A stretch of DNA of 64,000 nucleotides, taken from the NCBI RefSeq assembly GCF_901709675.1, contig NC_051093.1:1754553-1818552 (forward strand), given 5' to 3'. How positions within the stretch are numbered: position 1 is the stretch's first letter; every line of letters starts with the position of its first letter. The notes beneath the pieces are model-generated. The model ran no database searches. It was not told the DNA's origin and saw only the letters and a program-made list of their open reading frames with translations. Positions 1 through 26,905 of this stretch are shown here, one piece after another. Made by a program: the position numbers and the translations under genes. Source of the DNA: Syngnathus acus. Its lineage: Eukaryota; Chordata; Actinopteri; Syngnathiformes; Syngnathidae.

Positions 1-3000
1 CAGCAGCGTGGAGAAGTAGAGGTAATGCAGCGATTTGACCACGGCGGGCCTGTCGTCCTGCTCGAAGCACAGCGGAGCCGGGTAGATAAAATCCAACAGC
101 ATGCGGACGCAGCCAATCGTCAGGCCCACGGCCACGCCCCAGAAAGCACCCTGCCGGCATGCAGAAAACAACGCTTGGAACATGTGCTTTGGTCCCGGCC
201 TGAGGAAAGTTCAACGACATTAGCAATGGAGTCAGCAAGCTATTGGTGCTCTCTCGAATTGTGACACAGTGGTGCCGGAAACCAAATGCGCAGCCCTAAA
301 TCACATACTGCTCTACCTTCTCGTTAGTCCTAGTCCAGAAGCAGCCCAGGAGGAAGATGATGGACACGGGCGGCTGCAGGTAGGTGCTGATTGTCTGGAT
401 GTAGATGAACAGCTGTCCCCCTTGACTGGCTTGAATGACGGGAATCCACAAAATGGACGCCACCACTAGAATGAGCACAAAAACCCTAGAAAGTAAAACA
501 TTTGCTTATCAGAATGTTTTCGGTGCTGCTGTTTTGGTTACCAACAGACAGTGCGCATACTAAAATACTGATTACCCATCCATGTCATTTTACTTTACAG
601 TCCAAAAGAGTTCACATCCAATTGTGTGGTCCATAGCTACGAATAAAAAGATAAACGGACCTGCCCACGATCATAAGCTCCCACTCGGACGCCCCGGGTC
701 GGTATGTCTTCCACAGGTCCATGGTGAAAATGGTGCTGGCGCTGTTAAAGACGGATGTGAGCGAGGAGACAAGCGCAGCAATCATCACAGCCATCATCAG
801 ACCTCGGAGTCCTGGAAGATGCAGCATTTATATGAATGCATATGAATATGCATTTTATATGAATACCGAGGTTGAATAAAGGACAGGAAGTCACCTGCGG
901 GGAGAAGCTCCAAGACCAGCCTGGCATAAGCCGTGTCGGTACATCCTACTGGGTTGTCACAGATCTGCTCGCACAATTCTGGATCAGCACAGGCTACGTC
1001 ATCTGGAAACAGTTTTATTTAAGGGCAAATGGGTGTGAAACGTTCTGGATTTTCTTGGACCCAAATGATTATTCCATCATTTGATTGAAAAAAGGTGGAG
1101 GCAACTACGGTCAACTGGAGTATTCCGCTGATGTTTCCCACCTGTGTAAAGTATCCTGCTGATCATGCCGGGCAACATGATGGCAAAGAAAGGCAAAAGC
1201 TTGAGGTAAGCAGCCAGCAGGGAGCCGCCTTTAGCATGGGTCAGCGTTTTGGCAGCCAACGAGCGCTGCACGATCACCTAAATAACAACCACACACGCAG
1301 TTGAAGCCATTTTTGTTGTGGTGTATTTCTTTAGAATAGCTACTGCATGACACGATGAAATCAATGAATTCCATAGTTTACTGATAAGCCAAAAGGAGCA
1401 ATTAGACTAAAAAGACAAAAATAACAAGGTTTCTAGAAGTGATCCTTGAAGGATGCCACATATTTAAAAAAAATAGAAGAAACCTGACCTGATCAGAGCA
1501 CCAGTACCACATGGAAGGAATGGACATGCCCATGATGACGCCAGGCCACGGGAGGTCAGAGTCCACTGGGTCTCTGAATATGTGGAAGGAGTCCTCTCGG
1601 GGGATGCCGCACGTCGTGTTCGGCACGCGAACTGACGGGATGGCCTTAAGGTAGCCCTCCATCAGAGCATTCCAACCTCCAACCTCTGCAAAACCTGAAC
1701 GGCAGCACAAAAATAGAGTGAGCCAATGTGAAAAGATGCCATGACACAGGTGGCGTCATTGTTTGGGATGCGCTTACTAAAGCCCATTAGGACGAGCGCT
1801 CCCGCCAGCATGATAACCGTTTGAGCGGCGTCGGTGTAGATGACAGTAGCCAAACCACCTGAGGAAGGAACAAGACAACACATTCAAGTAAAGTTTTAAA
1901 AGACTACAGGAAGCCTCTTGGCCATACAATTGTGTTACCATTTACTAAAAATAACATTAATTTGATGCAATTAAATGAGTAATGTGGGCTGACCTGCCAC
2001 GGTGTAGAGCGCAGTGATAGCTAGCAGGAGCACGATCGCCAGGTAGATGTCCCACTGCAAAGCCATCTTTATAAACAATGCACCAGCATACATGTCCACC
2101 TGACATCTCAGACAAGAGAGAGTGAGCATCATACACACTTGGACATGCCAAATGAAGACGTAAAGGTCCAAGTCATACCGACATCTTGGTGAAGATGTAA
2201 ATAAACAAGTATAAGACAGCCATGAACAAATGCGTTCTTCTGCCACCGTATCGCCTCTGTAAATATTCAGGCATAGTTGTCACCTGGAAGGAAGCGACCA
2301 GAAAACGTGTCACTAAGTGATGATGCAATGAAATTCATGTCGGTGTGGACTCAGCTTACCCCGGAGGCCAGATAAATGGGCAGGAAGATCCACGCAAGCA
2401 GAAGCACCATGAAAATTCCCTGTCACAGCAAAACATGGAAGCAACGCTTGAGTACCCCGAGGCCCCCAAGAGTCTCGGCACATCATACATTCCACTCGTA
2501 GGCAATCGCCCCGATTCCCGCCGCTGCTCCGGATCCAGCCAACCCGATGAGATGTCCGCTGCCGATGTTACTGGAAAACAGAGAGGCCCCAACCTGCAAG
2601 AAGAGGATGAGATGCAGTGGAATTTTTGGTCCGTTCTACTGTGGTGTCTGTGACTTTGAGAGTGTATGGCTTCAAAAGGCAGGGCTTGGCTTGGTAGGTG
2701 TCAGCGAATAAGTTGGCTGAAAACTGTGTCTTGCTCAGTGAAACCACTTGGCCTTGAATTCTAAATATTTACAGGTTGATAAAATGTGTTCAAAGTCAGT
2801 CTGGATGCCTCTTAAGGTGTTTGAACTCACCGGCCACCAGGTCATGCTCTTCCCTGCCAGGAAGTAGCCATCCACTGTGCTGCGCTTTGTTTTCCACATT
2901 GACTAGTAGACACATGACAGAACACAAAGAGAACAATGAAGTGATCAAATGAAACTCCTGCCCCCCCCTCCCTCACTTGGACTCACCCAAAAGCCCACAG

Positions 3001-3130
3001 CCAAGACCAGGACAAAATAGAGCACCAGTACCACAATGTCCAAAGCTCCCAAGGGAGGACTTCCTCCGCCTGGAGCCGGCGTCGTCGACATGGTGCTCCC
3101 CTGTTGGGTTGCTGCAAGATCTAAGGTCAT
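1..3130 (-). CDS. slc5a11: Sodium-coupled myo-inositol/glucose cotransporter, SLC5A11 (SMIT2)-like, 3' end cut by the window
   Basis: Plasma-membrane solute:sodium symporter of the SLC5 family. Thirteen coding exons were placed by splice sites and frame: 3130-2987, 2902-2831, 2593-2489, 2419-2360, 2283-2179, 2099-1994, 1858-1778, 1694-1489, 1277-1142, 1002-895, 811-661, 485-317 and 150-1. They give about 531 codons; the C-terminal part (family length about 675) lies left of the window. Visible SLC5 signatures include [58 protein letters not shown] and [31 protein letters not shown] followed by TRTNEKGAFWG fits SLC5A11 better than SLC5A9 or SLC5A10, judged from memory. Two in-frame starts exist, at 3130 (right after a TTTTCAG acceptor) and 3091 (MSTTPAPGG); the second is closer to family length. 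Sodium-coupled inositol transport is inferred from the family. Confidence 0.85.
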
Positions 3131-3448
3131 CTGAAAAGAAGCATGAGATTAACATCTGTGGTTAAAATGTGCTGTACCTCCATCATTTATTGAAGAAAAG
3201 CAAGCCATGTACTATTCTACTAGAAGCAGGTACTTGGACACGCAAGAAGCAACACTTGATTTCACATTTGTACATTTTAAAAATACAATGAGACACTAAA
3301 GTAGTTCATGTGAATTCAAGTGCTGTCAGTTGAATTAACTTGCCCTGCTGCCACAAATGAGGAAAACGGCGACAATGCCAACAGAAGAATCTTAGTGGTG
3401 CCATGCATTACAAGTTTGTGTTTTGTTGCAAATAGAGAAAACTCACCT

Positions 3449-3545
3449 CTCCGTCAGTTGCCACCAACAATAAAGCATTTCCAGGAACTAGCCAAAGATG
3501 AGTGAATGAGCACGAGGAAGGTGTTTTCACGCACCTGGAGATCAA
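3449..3545 (-). other. Possible 5' noncoding exon of slc5a11
   Basis: On the minus strand GACGGAGAG is followed by GTGAGTTTTC, a strong donor whose intron would begin at 3448. The first coding exon starts right after an acceptor (TTTTCAG at about 3131), which implies an upstream noncoding exon. The 5' limit is not determined. Inference only. Confidence 0.35.
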
Positions 3546-4040
3546 ATTCCACTTTCAACACGTGCACGCTGATCACTAGTTAAAATGTAAAAGGTTTATT
3601 GTCGTCAGACGCACGACACTTGACACGCACACGCACTCATTGCAAGTGCTTTACCAAACCATGGCAGAGAATCAGAGGTCTACGAATGTGTTCATCAGAC
3701 ACAAAATCAAAAGAAAAACAAAGACAATAATTCAATTCCAGGAATAAAGTTCACCATAGGTTTATTATCAGAAAGCTTTTACATTTTACAGAAGTAGGTT
3801 TAATTTTAGAAGAAGAAAAAAAAAAAAATCACAAATAAAGTTGGAATTTTACAAGAATATTTTTTCAAAATATATTTTATGGGACTAGTGTTGTCATTTT
3901 AGAAGAAACGCCACTGTCACAAGAACCAAGACTTCATTTTGGGGGGAAAAAATGTCGAGTTTATTTGAATAAATTCAGATAAACATCAAGATCTTTGACT
4001 ATAAAGTTAAAATGTAATGAGCTTTCCGTTACATCCCCAC

Positions 4041-4082
<42 letters not shown>

Positions 4083-4230
4083 ATAATTACTTCAGTAATA
4101 ATTGACTTACTGTCATGATGACGGCCTATTCTTGTAAAATGAGAGCTTCCATAGTAAAAAAAAATCCATTTATTGCTGTAAAGTTAAGCTCTATGTTTCC
4201 ATGAAACAAACACCCATTGTAATTCTTGAT
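3546..4230. other. Noncoding spacer with (AT)n
   Basis: AT-rich sequence without a credible coding exon. It holds an (AT)n run at about 4047-4080 and short A tracts. No promoter motif could be assigned with confidence. Confidence 0.5.
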
Positions 4231-4985
4231 ATTGATTGATTGATTGATTGATATCTTTATTTCGAACATCCAAAACAAAAAAGAAAACAAAAAAAACAAA
4301 TAACACTCTAAAGTGCCACATATAAGTCCACAACAAACAAACAAAAAATAAACCAACAAACAGAAATAAATAAATTAAATTAAATTAATTAATAATAATA
4401 ATACATAAGTAAATAAATCAATAAAGAATGCTCGAAAAGGAGTAGGAGGAAGCATAGCTTTTTAGATTCCTACCCCTTTCTCACTTTATCCATTAAACCA
4501 ACGATTCAACATATACTGTAATTCTATAACAGAACACAAGTAGACACACTTTCACACTTATTTTTCTGTTTCATTTTTACTTGTGTGTAGCCCTTCGGCA
4601 CTTTTAACCTTTGTACCCGCTAAACAACATATTTTTGTACATTCTTTTAAACTGGTGGATATTTGGACTTTGCTTGAGTTCCTCACTTAGAATGTTCCAT
4701 AGTTTGACCCCGGTTATAGTTATACAGAAACTTTTTAAGGTTGTTCTTATGTTTAAGATTTTGAAGTTGTGATTCCCCTTTAACTTATAACCTCCCTCAA
4801 CTTATAACCTCCCTCCCGATTCCTAAATAAGTTTTGGATATTTTCTGGTAGTTGTTTTGCTTTTGCCCTATACATGATGATTGCGGTTTGATAAGATACT
4901 ATGTCAGTGAATTTCAATAGTTTGGATTGTATGAAAAGTGGATTTGTGTGTTCCAAAGATATTGACAAGAAATAAAAGGTTGACT
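4231..4985 (-). mobile_element. 3' fragment of a LINE-like retrotransposon
   Basis: Read on the minus strand, the segment ends in GTTCGAAATAAAGAT followed by (CAAT)n at 4231-4252, the kind of short tandem tail seen on teleost non-LTR elements. Upstream sequence (GGGGTAGGAATCTAAAAAGC and the AGGAGTAGGAGG motif on plus) resembles a common fish LINE 3' UTR. No reverse-transcriptase ORF remains. Family name not assigned. Confidence 0.55.
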
Positions 4986-5453
4986 TTTACCATGCTACAT
5001 TTTCAGCTATTCCAGCCTGGTGTGATGCACAAGAGAGGTAAATAAATAGACTCTGACATTTGTGATAAAAGCTTTAGAATCAATAGTTGTTCTGCAAAGC
5101 ATTGGCTTACACGAGAGGAACCAGTTTCCAGCTTCATCAACCGTTTATGTACATGACTGCAGCTACCAGATTAAAAGTCACCGTATCTGCACTAGAGTTC
5201 TCATAAAATGGAGGAAGAACACAAATTTTCTGTCAGAAATGAAAATGCTGCTTATGCATCCTAGCCATTTCTTTTTCTAGACCAGAAGGCAAACATTTGC
5301 ATATTGCACACTGCCCGCTGTCAGCACAGAGAAAATATTGGAGCCGATCGAGAGCCGTCTGTCATCACATTTTTCAAAACAATCTGTTGAGACAATGCCA
5401 AATATGAACTTATCTTACATTCAGATAATTCAAATAATAAACAATATCAAATA
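4986..5453. other. Noncoding spacer
   Basis: No exon, RNA gene or repeat was recognised. The short ORFs have no protein-like composition and no suitable splice sites. Confidence 0.5.
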
Positions 5454-6353
5454 CCGTATTGGCCCGAATATAAGACGACCCTGATTATAAGACGACCCCC
5501 TCTTTTTCAAGACTCAAGTTTGAAAAAAGACTTTTTGAACAACAAATTTAATTTTTACACAGAAAATAATTAGAGTACATCTGAAACAAATGATTATAAC
5601 AATATATTCGAGAGAAAAAGTATGTTATTTTGCCTCATTCAAATCATGCAAAAACTGTCTGTCACATCTTAATCTCTGAACATTTAAATATGTAAACTAA
5701 AGTGCAATCACATTTGTAAGTGAATGGCTTTTGGTTTTTCCATTTTCTGTTAACTCTTCTCTTATTTTCTTCTCTTTTCTTTCTTACCGCTATTTTTTAT
5801 TTTTCTTCTTCGTGCTACCGCTATTTTTATCTTTCTTCTTCGTGACAGGGTTTCGCTTTGGCTTGGGGAGTTAAGTTCAGCATTCGCTTTAAAGATATCT
5901 GGCGCCATCTAGCGTTGTGAATGGGTATAATGTCTAGACCACAGGTGTCAAACTCAAAGCCCGGGGGCCAGATACGGCCTGCCAATTCATTTTGTGTGGC
6001 CCCCGAAGACAAATTGTGCATCAAATTCGTGTGTCATTACTAAAATTGCAAATTGTTTTCACTTTTATCAATATCTTTTTTTTTTTTATTTGACCAGTTT
6101 GTACTCGTCTGATTTGAAAACAAGTTATTCGTCAGTTTGTTTTGTAGCTTTTACTGTATATAATATGAGGTGCTCATACATTGATTTGGGTTGACAGTCA
6201 TAATGGCCCTCCGAAAGAAGCTATGACTACAATGCGGCCCGCGAAAAAAATGAGTTCGACACCCCTGGTCCAGACCCTGAATGTAAGACGACCCCCACTT
6301 TTTCAGTCTTATTTCAATGCAAAAAACACCGTCTTATATTTGGGCCAATACGG
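5454..6353 (+). mobile_element. TA-flanked MITE, copy 1, interrupted by a hAT MITE
   Basis: Terminal inverted repeats begin CCGTATTGGCCCGAATATAA on the left and end with the complement (GGGCCAATACGG) on the right, with a TA dinucleotide on each side. This suggests TA target duplication (Tc1/mariner or PIF-like non-autonomous element). A second copy, inverted, lies at 28712-29270. Removing the insert at 5940-6267 and one 8-bp duplication leaves about 564 bp, against 559 bp for copy 2. No transposase is encoded. Confidence 0.8.
5940..6267 (+). mobile_element. hAT-type MITE nested inside the TA MITE
   Basis: Ends are CACAGGTGTCAAACTC on the left and GAGTTCGACACCCCTG on the right, an imperfect inverted repeat of the CAGGGGTGTCAAACTC class. 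Flanking octamers are GTCTAGAC (5932-5939) and GTCCAGAC (6268-6275), 7/8 identical, as expected for an 8-bp hAT target duplication. Copy 2 of the host MITE shows the uninterrupted site. No ORF with transposase character. Confidence 0.85.
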
Positions 6354-6977
6354 TAACAGAAAAACTATGATTGTACTCAACACATTTGCGTTCATCTAAA
6401 CATCCTAAATGCTGCTACAAAATAGTTCAATGGCTAAGTTACACCGCACACCCACTTAGTGAACTTTGAAAAGGAAAATTAAAAGTGGAAAATGCAATAA
6501 TAAATTCTGCAATACAATCATAAATATAGTACACTATTGGTATGAATAGATGAGCCATCTTGTATGTCCCTTCCAAATAGAAACGGTACATGAAAGCTGA
6601 TTTGGCTCAGAAAAGTGCAACAAGTTACATACTGGATGTGAAACAGTGTAGCTAGCTGGCGAGCTAACAGGCTTCGGGTGCTGCACTCGGCTCATCTGCG
6701 GCGTGACCTCATTGCTTGGGGATTTAAATAGCCGCATCCGTGGAAAATGCATTTTCAGGGTTTAGCAATTGCGTATAAGCTACACAATTAACGAAAGCTA
6801 GCAAGCTAGCTAAGCTACAGATGGGGGAAAATTGGGCAAAAATCTTGATTTTATAAATGCTTGTAGGACCAAATGAAGAACGGTGTGGGCGGAGTGGTAA
6901 GTTGCCATACTTTTGCCAGCCGTGCTTTCGAGCATAACAGCGTGTGTGTGTATGTGCGTGTTTGTTCTTTGTAAGTG
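6354..6977. other. 3' flank of grid2ip, noncoding
   Basis: No coding exon seen. The part next to 6978 should contain the grid2ip 3' UTR (minus strand), but no convincing polyadenylation signal could be chosen. Confidence 0.4.
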
Positions 6978-21307
<14,330 letters not shown>

Positions 21308-22088
21308 CCTCGCCCGGCTGGCGGCGGGGCACGTCCCGGCCAGCCTCACCCTTCACACCCCCCGGCCTAGTGGGGGGGGCAGATGCAGTCAAGTGCCTAC
21401 TCGCACCGTCGCTCGGCCGCTCAAGCTGGACCTCTGGAAATGCTCTAGCCTTGTGTGCCTGAGAAATCAAGCACACCCAAAGAAAATCTCACAGTGGTGG
21501 TCCAAAGTGAGAAAACCAGCAAGGGAGGCTTGCTCCAGCCTCAGTGAACGGATCACAGAAGTGGGACAGTCAGTTCGGAAATGGTTCTGAGCAAGGAAAA
21601 GGGACAGCGAAGCCCCATTTTTCTATAAATACCTTTGCCTGCTCTCTCTCTCGCGTTTGCTTCACGTTGTGCTCGCGGATGCCGGGCCTCTCGGAGGGCC
21701 AAAGAGTGACCCAGAAACGGCGGCGTGTACCAGCCGGCCGGGGAAATGATCGCGTCTGCTTTCACCTCTGCCACTGTGCGAGTGCCAGTTGAGACACGAA
21801 ACCTTCGGATTCTCCTCCGGGTTGCACACACACGCAAAAACGCACTCAAAGCCGCTCACAAGTAAAAACAAGCGGGCTCTCAATACAGATGAGAAAAAGA
21901 AAAGTTGAAGTGAATTATGACAAAGTCAGGCCAAGGGTCCTCAAGGTGTGGTTTGAGGCTCCCTCTGTCAGCACACATTCACATTCTTGCAGGTCATTTC
22001 TGGTGGCGCTTACGTTGGTTTGGGTGGTACTTGGTTTAAACTGTCGGAGAAACATTGCCATAGTTTTTTTTTTTTTACAAAAATAGGT

Positions 22089-22094
22089 TTTATT
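22089..22094 (-). terminator. Polyadenylation signal, probably e4f1
   Basis: AATAAA on the minus strand about 330 nt downstream of the e4f1 stop codon. No other canonical hexamer closer to the stop was noticed. Confidence 0.45.
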
Positions 22095-22423
22095 TTATGT
22101 TGTCTAATGAGACAAAACTGGGCCTGCCAAAAAAAAAAAAAAAATCAAACCATCAGGACTGCCCCAAAAAACTAACATGCTGGGTGAAGGTACGAAAGGC
22201 GACAAATCTTATCTCTCGCACTCAGCAAGAATCGAGAGCTGCTTGGTTGACAAAAGAGGTTGAGGACTTCAAAAACATGAATTCTGTTTGCACCAATTTC
22301 CAAGATGTCTTCTTCAGTGTCTTTTGCATTATAAAGGAATCCATTCAGAGCATAAATGAAGTGACAACTTCTGTGCTTTGTTGTTCGAAGAGCTTGGACC
22401 TCAGTTTGTAGGCGCGTCCCCAA

Positions 22424-25400
22424 TCACACAACGACGGTCTGAATCTCCACCTCTTGTGGCGTGGTGATCACGTAGGCCTCCTCGGGCTGCTGCTGCTCCA
22501 TCAGCTGGATTTGCCCCTGCGCCGTCTCCTCTGCGGTCACCATCGCGACCGTCCCCCGTGCGGTCTCCACAGCTCGGGCCAGCAGTGTGCCGTCGCCAAT
22601 GGCTGAGGCCAGCGTCATGGCCACCTGCTCCGTCAGGCTGTCAGGGGTGGCGATGGTGATGGTGTCGCCACAGTCCAGGATGGACGCGCCCTCCTCACTC
22701 CCGCTCATGTTGCGCAGGATGATCTGGTGACTGCCCGTGCCGCCGGTGCCGTGCGCCTGGCTGACGATCTGCTGCACCACTTTCACAATGTGGTTGCCCA
22801 TCTGGTGCGAGCAGCGGGAACCAGGTTACGGGGTCATGAGACGGGCAGCTGGAATAACTTTCGCATGCCTCCAACTGCGTTGGGAATCACGTGGTCATTC
22901 CCTATTTCTGATTATCTGCCTTGAGGGGCGAGTGACCTCGCCTCCATTTGGGATACAAGCTTTGTACGGTGGTAGCAAACTCAACTCAGATCATGAATAA
23001 ATCTTTAAAAATGAAGCTTCCTCGATTTAGCTTATGACTAACATTTTTAATAGTTAAATTAAAATTGGTGTCCATGTTGTTTAGACAGAGAATATGAAAA
23101 GACTTGGAGGCCACTATCCCGTGGATTCCAAACACAGCCAAAGATACGGTCAAGTAGTTCAAAGAATGATGAGCTGCTGGCACTGACCTCATTTTGACTG
23201 TCCTGAATGAGCGTAACGCCGTCTTCGTGCACTTCCTCGTCTGTCTGAGTCTGAGCGATATATGGGAAGAGCATGACCGAAATAGCATGTGGCAATAAAT
23301 AAAATTCTCAAATGCTAGATTTAATGTTCAGTAAACCCCGCTGATTTAAGTCACCATTAAGAGTAAACTATTTGTATGTTTTTTTTATTGCTCAGATTTT
23401 GACTGTTACTTGTGAGTACCTTCCCAAATGAATGAGAAAAAAAAGAACACAAACAAAAGTGCATGTCTCACCTTGATGATGTACTCCTGCGTGTCTGCTA
23501 CCATGGAGGAGAACTCCACCAGCAGCGCGTGAGGATCTTCAGTGATGATAGCCGCAGTAGCCACGTTGTCGCCGGAGAGCTGCTCCTCTGTGACCACCAC
23601 CTCCTCCACCACCTGCTGCTGCTTGCTGGACTCGTCCTTGTTACAGCCCCCTAGTGGACATCACACCATCTGGATGATCAGGCCCCGTTGACACAAAATT
23701 TGCTTCTTGAGCACCGAGCAGACCTTTGGCGCGGATGTGGCGATTGAGAGTGCCGTGTTCGGCGAAGCCCCGACCGCACTTTGGGCACTTGTAAGGCTTT
23801 TCGCCGGTGTGGTGGCGAGTGTGTCGCACCAAGGAGCCTTTCTCTCGGAAGCCTCGGAAGCAGAACTGACACACGTATGGTTTCTCCTCGCCGTGGGTCC
23901 GTTGATGCACCTGCAGCGCGTTCTAAACCAGGCCGACACATACAGATAAAGGAACTTGTGCCCACAAGAGGGCACCTTGGTATTGGCCGACCTCGCAAGC
24001 ACTCGATACATTGAAATAGAGCCAGTTTCAGCCCAATACTGATATCTGGTATCGATACTCGCCCATCTCTAAACATTATTAATGTGTACGCCCACTTTTG
24101 CACACCGTCTGGAAGTGAAAATGAAGAGTTGAAGGGTGCTGCGTGATTAATCATTGTGGTGGAAGGCTCACCTTGGTCTTGTAGGCTTTCTTGCATCTGG
24201 TGCAGTGGTAGGGTCGCTCGTCCGAGTGGGCCCTCATGTGCTCCCGTACGTGTCCGACCGTTTTGTACAGCTTGCCGCACTCGCCGCACTTGTAGCGCCT
24301 CTCGCTGACGTGGACTTCCATGTGCTTCTTCAGCAGGTACCCACTCAGGAAGTCCCTTTGGCAGAGGGTGCACTTGAAGGGCTTGTAACCTGCAAATGCG
24401 ACATCACACATTAATTGGCAAAAAAACGTGCATGACTAGTAAGAAGCAATTTACAGCTGGGAGGGAGCAGAGTTTACAAATCCAAAGTATGCAAAGCCAT
24501 CAACATGAAACAAAAGAAGCATGATATGTTCATTAACCCCCCCCCAATTGTGTGTCTGAAGTATATTGTCAAATTGAAACGTACCCAAATGGCCTTTGAC
24601 ATGGAAGCGGAAGTAGTTCAGCCCCTTAAAAGAGCGATCACAGTGTGGACATGTGTACAATTTGGAGACTGTCTGATCCACCTCCTGGAAGAACAAAATA
24701 AGCCTAGTGTGGAAAGGTTTGCCTGTCTGAAAGCCTAACTTGGTCATCAATTTCATAGCCAAAGCAGTAAAAATAGTCCACTTTAGCCATTTACCCGTGC
24801 CACCACTTCTACCAACTCCTCTTTAACTTGGATGTCAGCACCATCTGTGACGGGACACTCAATGACCATTTTTTCCAGTTCGTGCGCGGCCTGCGGCACC
24901 CGCTCCTCTTCCGTCTTCAGAGCAATGCCGGCGTTGAGGATGGCCTGGCAGATGAGGTTATCACCCGCTGCGGCAGCGGCGGCAAGAGCTTCTGCCTGAG
25001 ACTGATTCACCATCACCTACGGCGAGAGGCGGAGTTCATGGGCGTTCCTAATGTTGTGAGCGGTGAGTGTCGGTGTCACTCGCCTGCTGCTCCTGCGTTG
25101 TGCCATCCACCTCCATGGTGAAGTGAACCTCGTGGATGACCTCTTGAGAGCCTGCTTCCACCAAACTGACCACGGCCGTTTGTGCCTCTATCACCTGCTC
25201 CTCTGCCGGCTGCTCCTCCACCACCACCACTTCCTGCTGCTGGGCAGTCTCCGTCGGGATGTCAGTATCAAGTCCTGGATACATGCCGGGCCAAACGCAT
25301 CTTTCAACTGCATACAGTGGCACCTTGACTTGCCAGTTGCATTTGTTACATAATTCACACTCTATGCTAATGACAGAGTGCAGGCATTGCGGGAGGTAGG

Positions 25401-26905
25401 GATTTTTCTTTATTTCTAGTGTGAATACCTTTCTTCCTTCCATCCTTGCTCACCAGAATCTCCTTGCACTGAACAAAGCGGATTTTCTCAGTGCAGGGTG
25501 TGAGGGACTTGAGGTGTCTGGTGAGGGCTCCCGACTCTCTGAAGGACTGGCCACACAGCACGCAGTGGTACGGCCGCTCATCTGGACCAAAACACTCAGT
25601 CAGACATCATTTTTTGTTTTTGCTTTGTTTTGTTTTAAACAAAGAACGCTTTGAGGTCTGGAGCATACCAGAGTGACGGCGGTTATGACGAATCAAAGAC
25701 CCTTTAGTGCGGAAGGAGTTGCCGCATAGTTCGCACGCAAAGTTCTTCTGATCGCTATGAGTCTTCATATGAGTTTTCAAGATGTTGCTCTGTGAACCCC
25801 AACAAAAAGTTTGAGTCTCAATCGCTGCCCATGCTTGGCACCGCCCGTGTAATAAAAGTCTTATTTTTGCCGCACCGTTTTAAAGGTCTTGTCACAGAGC
25901 TGGCAAATGTAGCGGCCGTCTCCATTGACTTTGAAAACGGGCTTATCACCCTCGACAATGTCGGAGTCTTTAGGCGTCTCGGACCCCTGGGATAACTTCA
26001 AAGAAGTGATTTTCTTCCTGCATCCTCGTCCCAGCGCGGCAGTGCTTGCGCCTGTTTGCAGAACCAACGTAATTGGATCAACTTACAGACAAGACAGCCA
26101 TAGGGAAAGAAAAAACATCAGAAACACATGGGAGTTACTCACCGCTGCAAACTACAACTACATTACAATCATTAAAACTAAGAGTATTATCATTTCTCTG
26201 AAAATAAGCATTATTATGAATTCTTTTACATGGATTATATACAAAAGTGTGCAGAGAGTGGTTTTGCTTACTGTCATTAGGACTTGTGCTCTCTGGCTCA
26301 CTAGCAGCTTCTTGCACCCCGTGCGTGTCTCTATTTATAGTCTCAACCTGTTGAAACTATCATGTTACTTCTCAAAGGTAGAATCACATTCATCTTTACC
26401 GGTAAAGTATGTACAAAGGACAGAAGGAGTTTGCCTCTGGTAATTGAGCCACAACAGTGTTAATTGCTGGCCTTACCGTTTGCTCTTCAACTTGACTACT
26501 CGGCTCACGTCTGCAACTGTGACGCAGCTTGTGTTGTATAAAAGCCTCCAAGGTGGAAAACTCGTTCTGACAGCGCCCACATTTGTGCACGTCCTCATCT
26601 GGTAAAACGATCAAACAAGATTAGATTATCATTTAAACAGTAACTTGTGCGCTTGTTCATGTGCTCAACAGAGACAGTTCAACAGCGTGTCGCTAACAAC
26701 TCATTGCTGCTAGCTAACTAGCAGCTAACAATGTCGACATTTGGAGGGAATTCATGCTAGGCCCAAACACCAAAGCACAAAATATAAGGCATGTTTAAAA
26801 AAAAATAGGAAACTAACCTTCGTCTCCGAGACTGGTTTGTATGGTGATGGTCTCGCTGCCGTCCTTCGCGTGTTTGTGTGCCGTAAGATTATTTTCGACA
26901 TTCAT
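22424..26905 (-). CDS. e4f1: E4F1 zinc-finger transcription factor / atypical E3 ligase
   Basis: Orthologue of the E1A-regulated factor E4F1, a nuclear DNA-binding protein that in mammals also modifies p53 and controls CHEK1 and mitochondrial-metabolism genes. Exons: 26905-26818, 26598-26477, possibly 26436-26400, 26328-26272, 26051-25876, 25789-25669, 25581-25429, 25274-25084, 25016-24795, 24684-24585, 24389-24172, 23922-23724, 23650-23472, 23250-23188 and 22801-22424. They total 2304 nt (767 aa; human 784). The start [14 protein letters not shown] is the first ATG. Ten Cys/His fingers are visible: an N-terminal one (CGRCQNEF), three in the middle ([38 protein letters not shown]), then [58 protein letters not shown] and [17 protein letters not shown]. 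The tail has [20 protein letters not shown] and ends EVEIQTVVV. The intron at 25083 appears to use a GC donor. The 26272-26436 exons are uncertain. Confidence 0.92.
23995..24078. mobile_element. hAT terminal-repeat fragment in an e4f1 intron
   Basis: The segment ends in GGTATCGATACTCGCCCATC followed by TCTA; its complement (TAGAGATGGGCGAGTATCG) resembles the left terminus of the hAT relic at 36786. Only one convincing end is visible, so it is a fragment or a decayed MITE. Confidence 0.45.

Noticed and set aside
5454-6353. Protein-coding ORFs at 5827-6399
   Set aside because: All lie within the two MITEs and have no similarity to transposases or host proteins.
23661-24373. Long minus-strand ORFs overlapping the e4f1 zinc-finger exons in other frames
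   Set aside because: Shadow frames of the finger-coding exons; the real frame carries the C2H2 ligands.
25080-25083. GT donor for the e4f1 exon at 25274
   Set aside because: It leaves one extra nucleotide and sends the next exon into a frame with a stop; the GC donor at 25083 keeps the frame.
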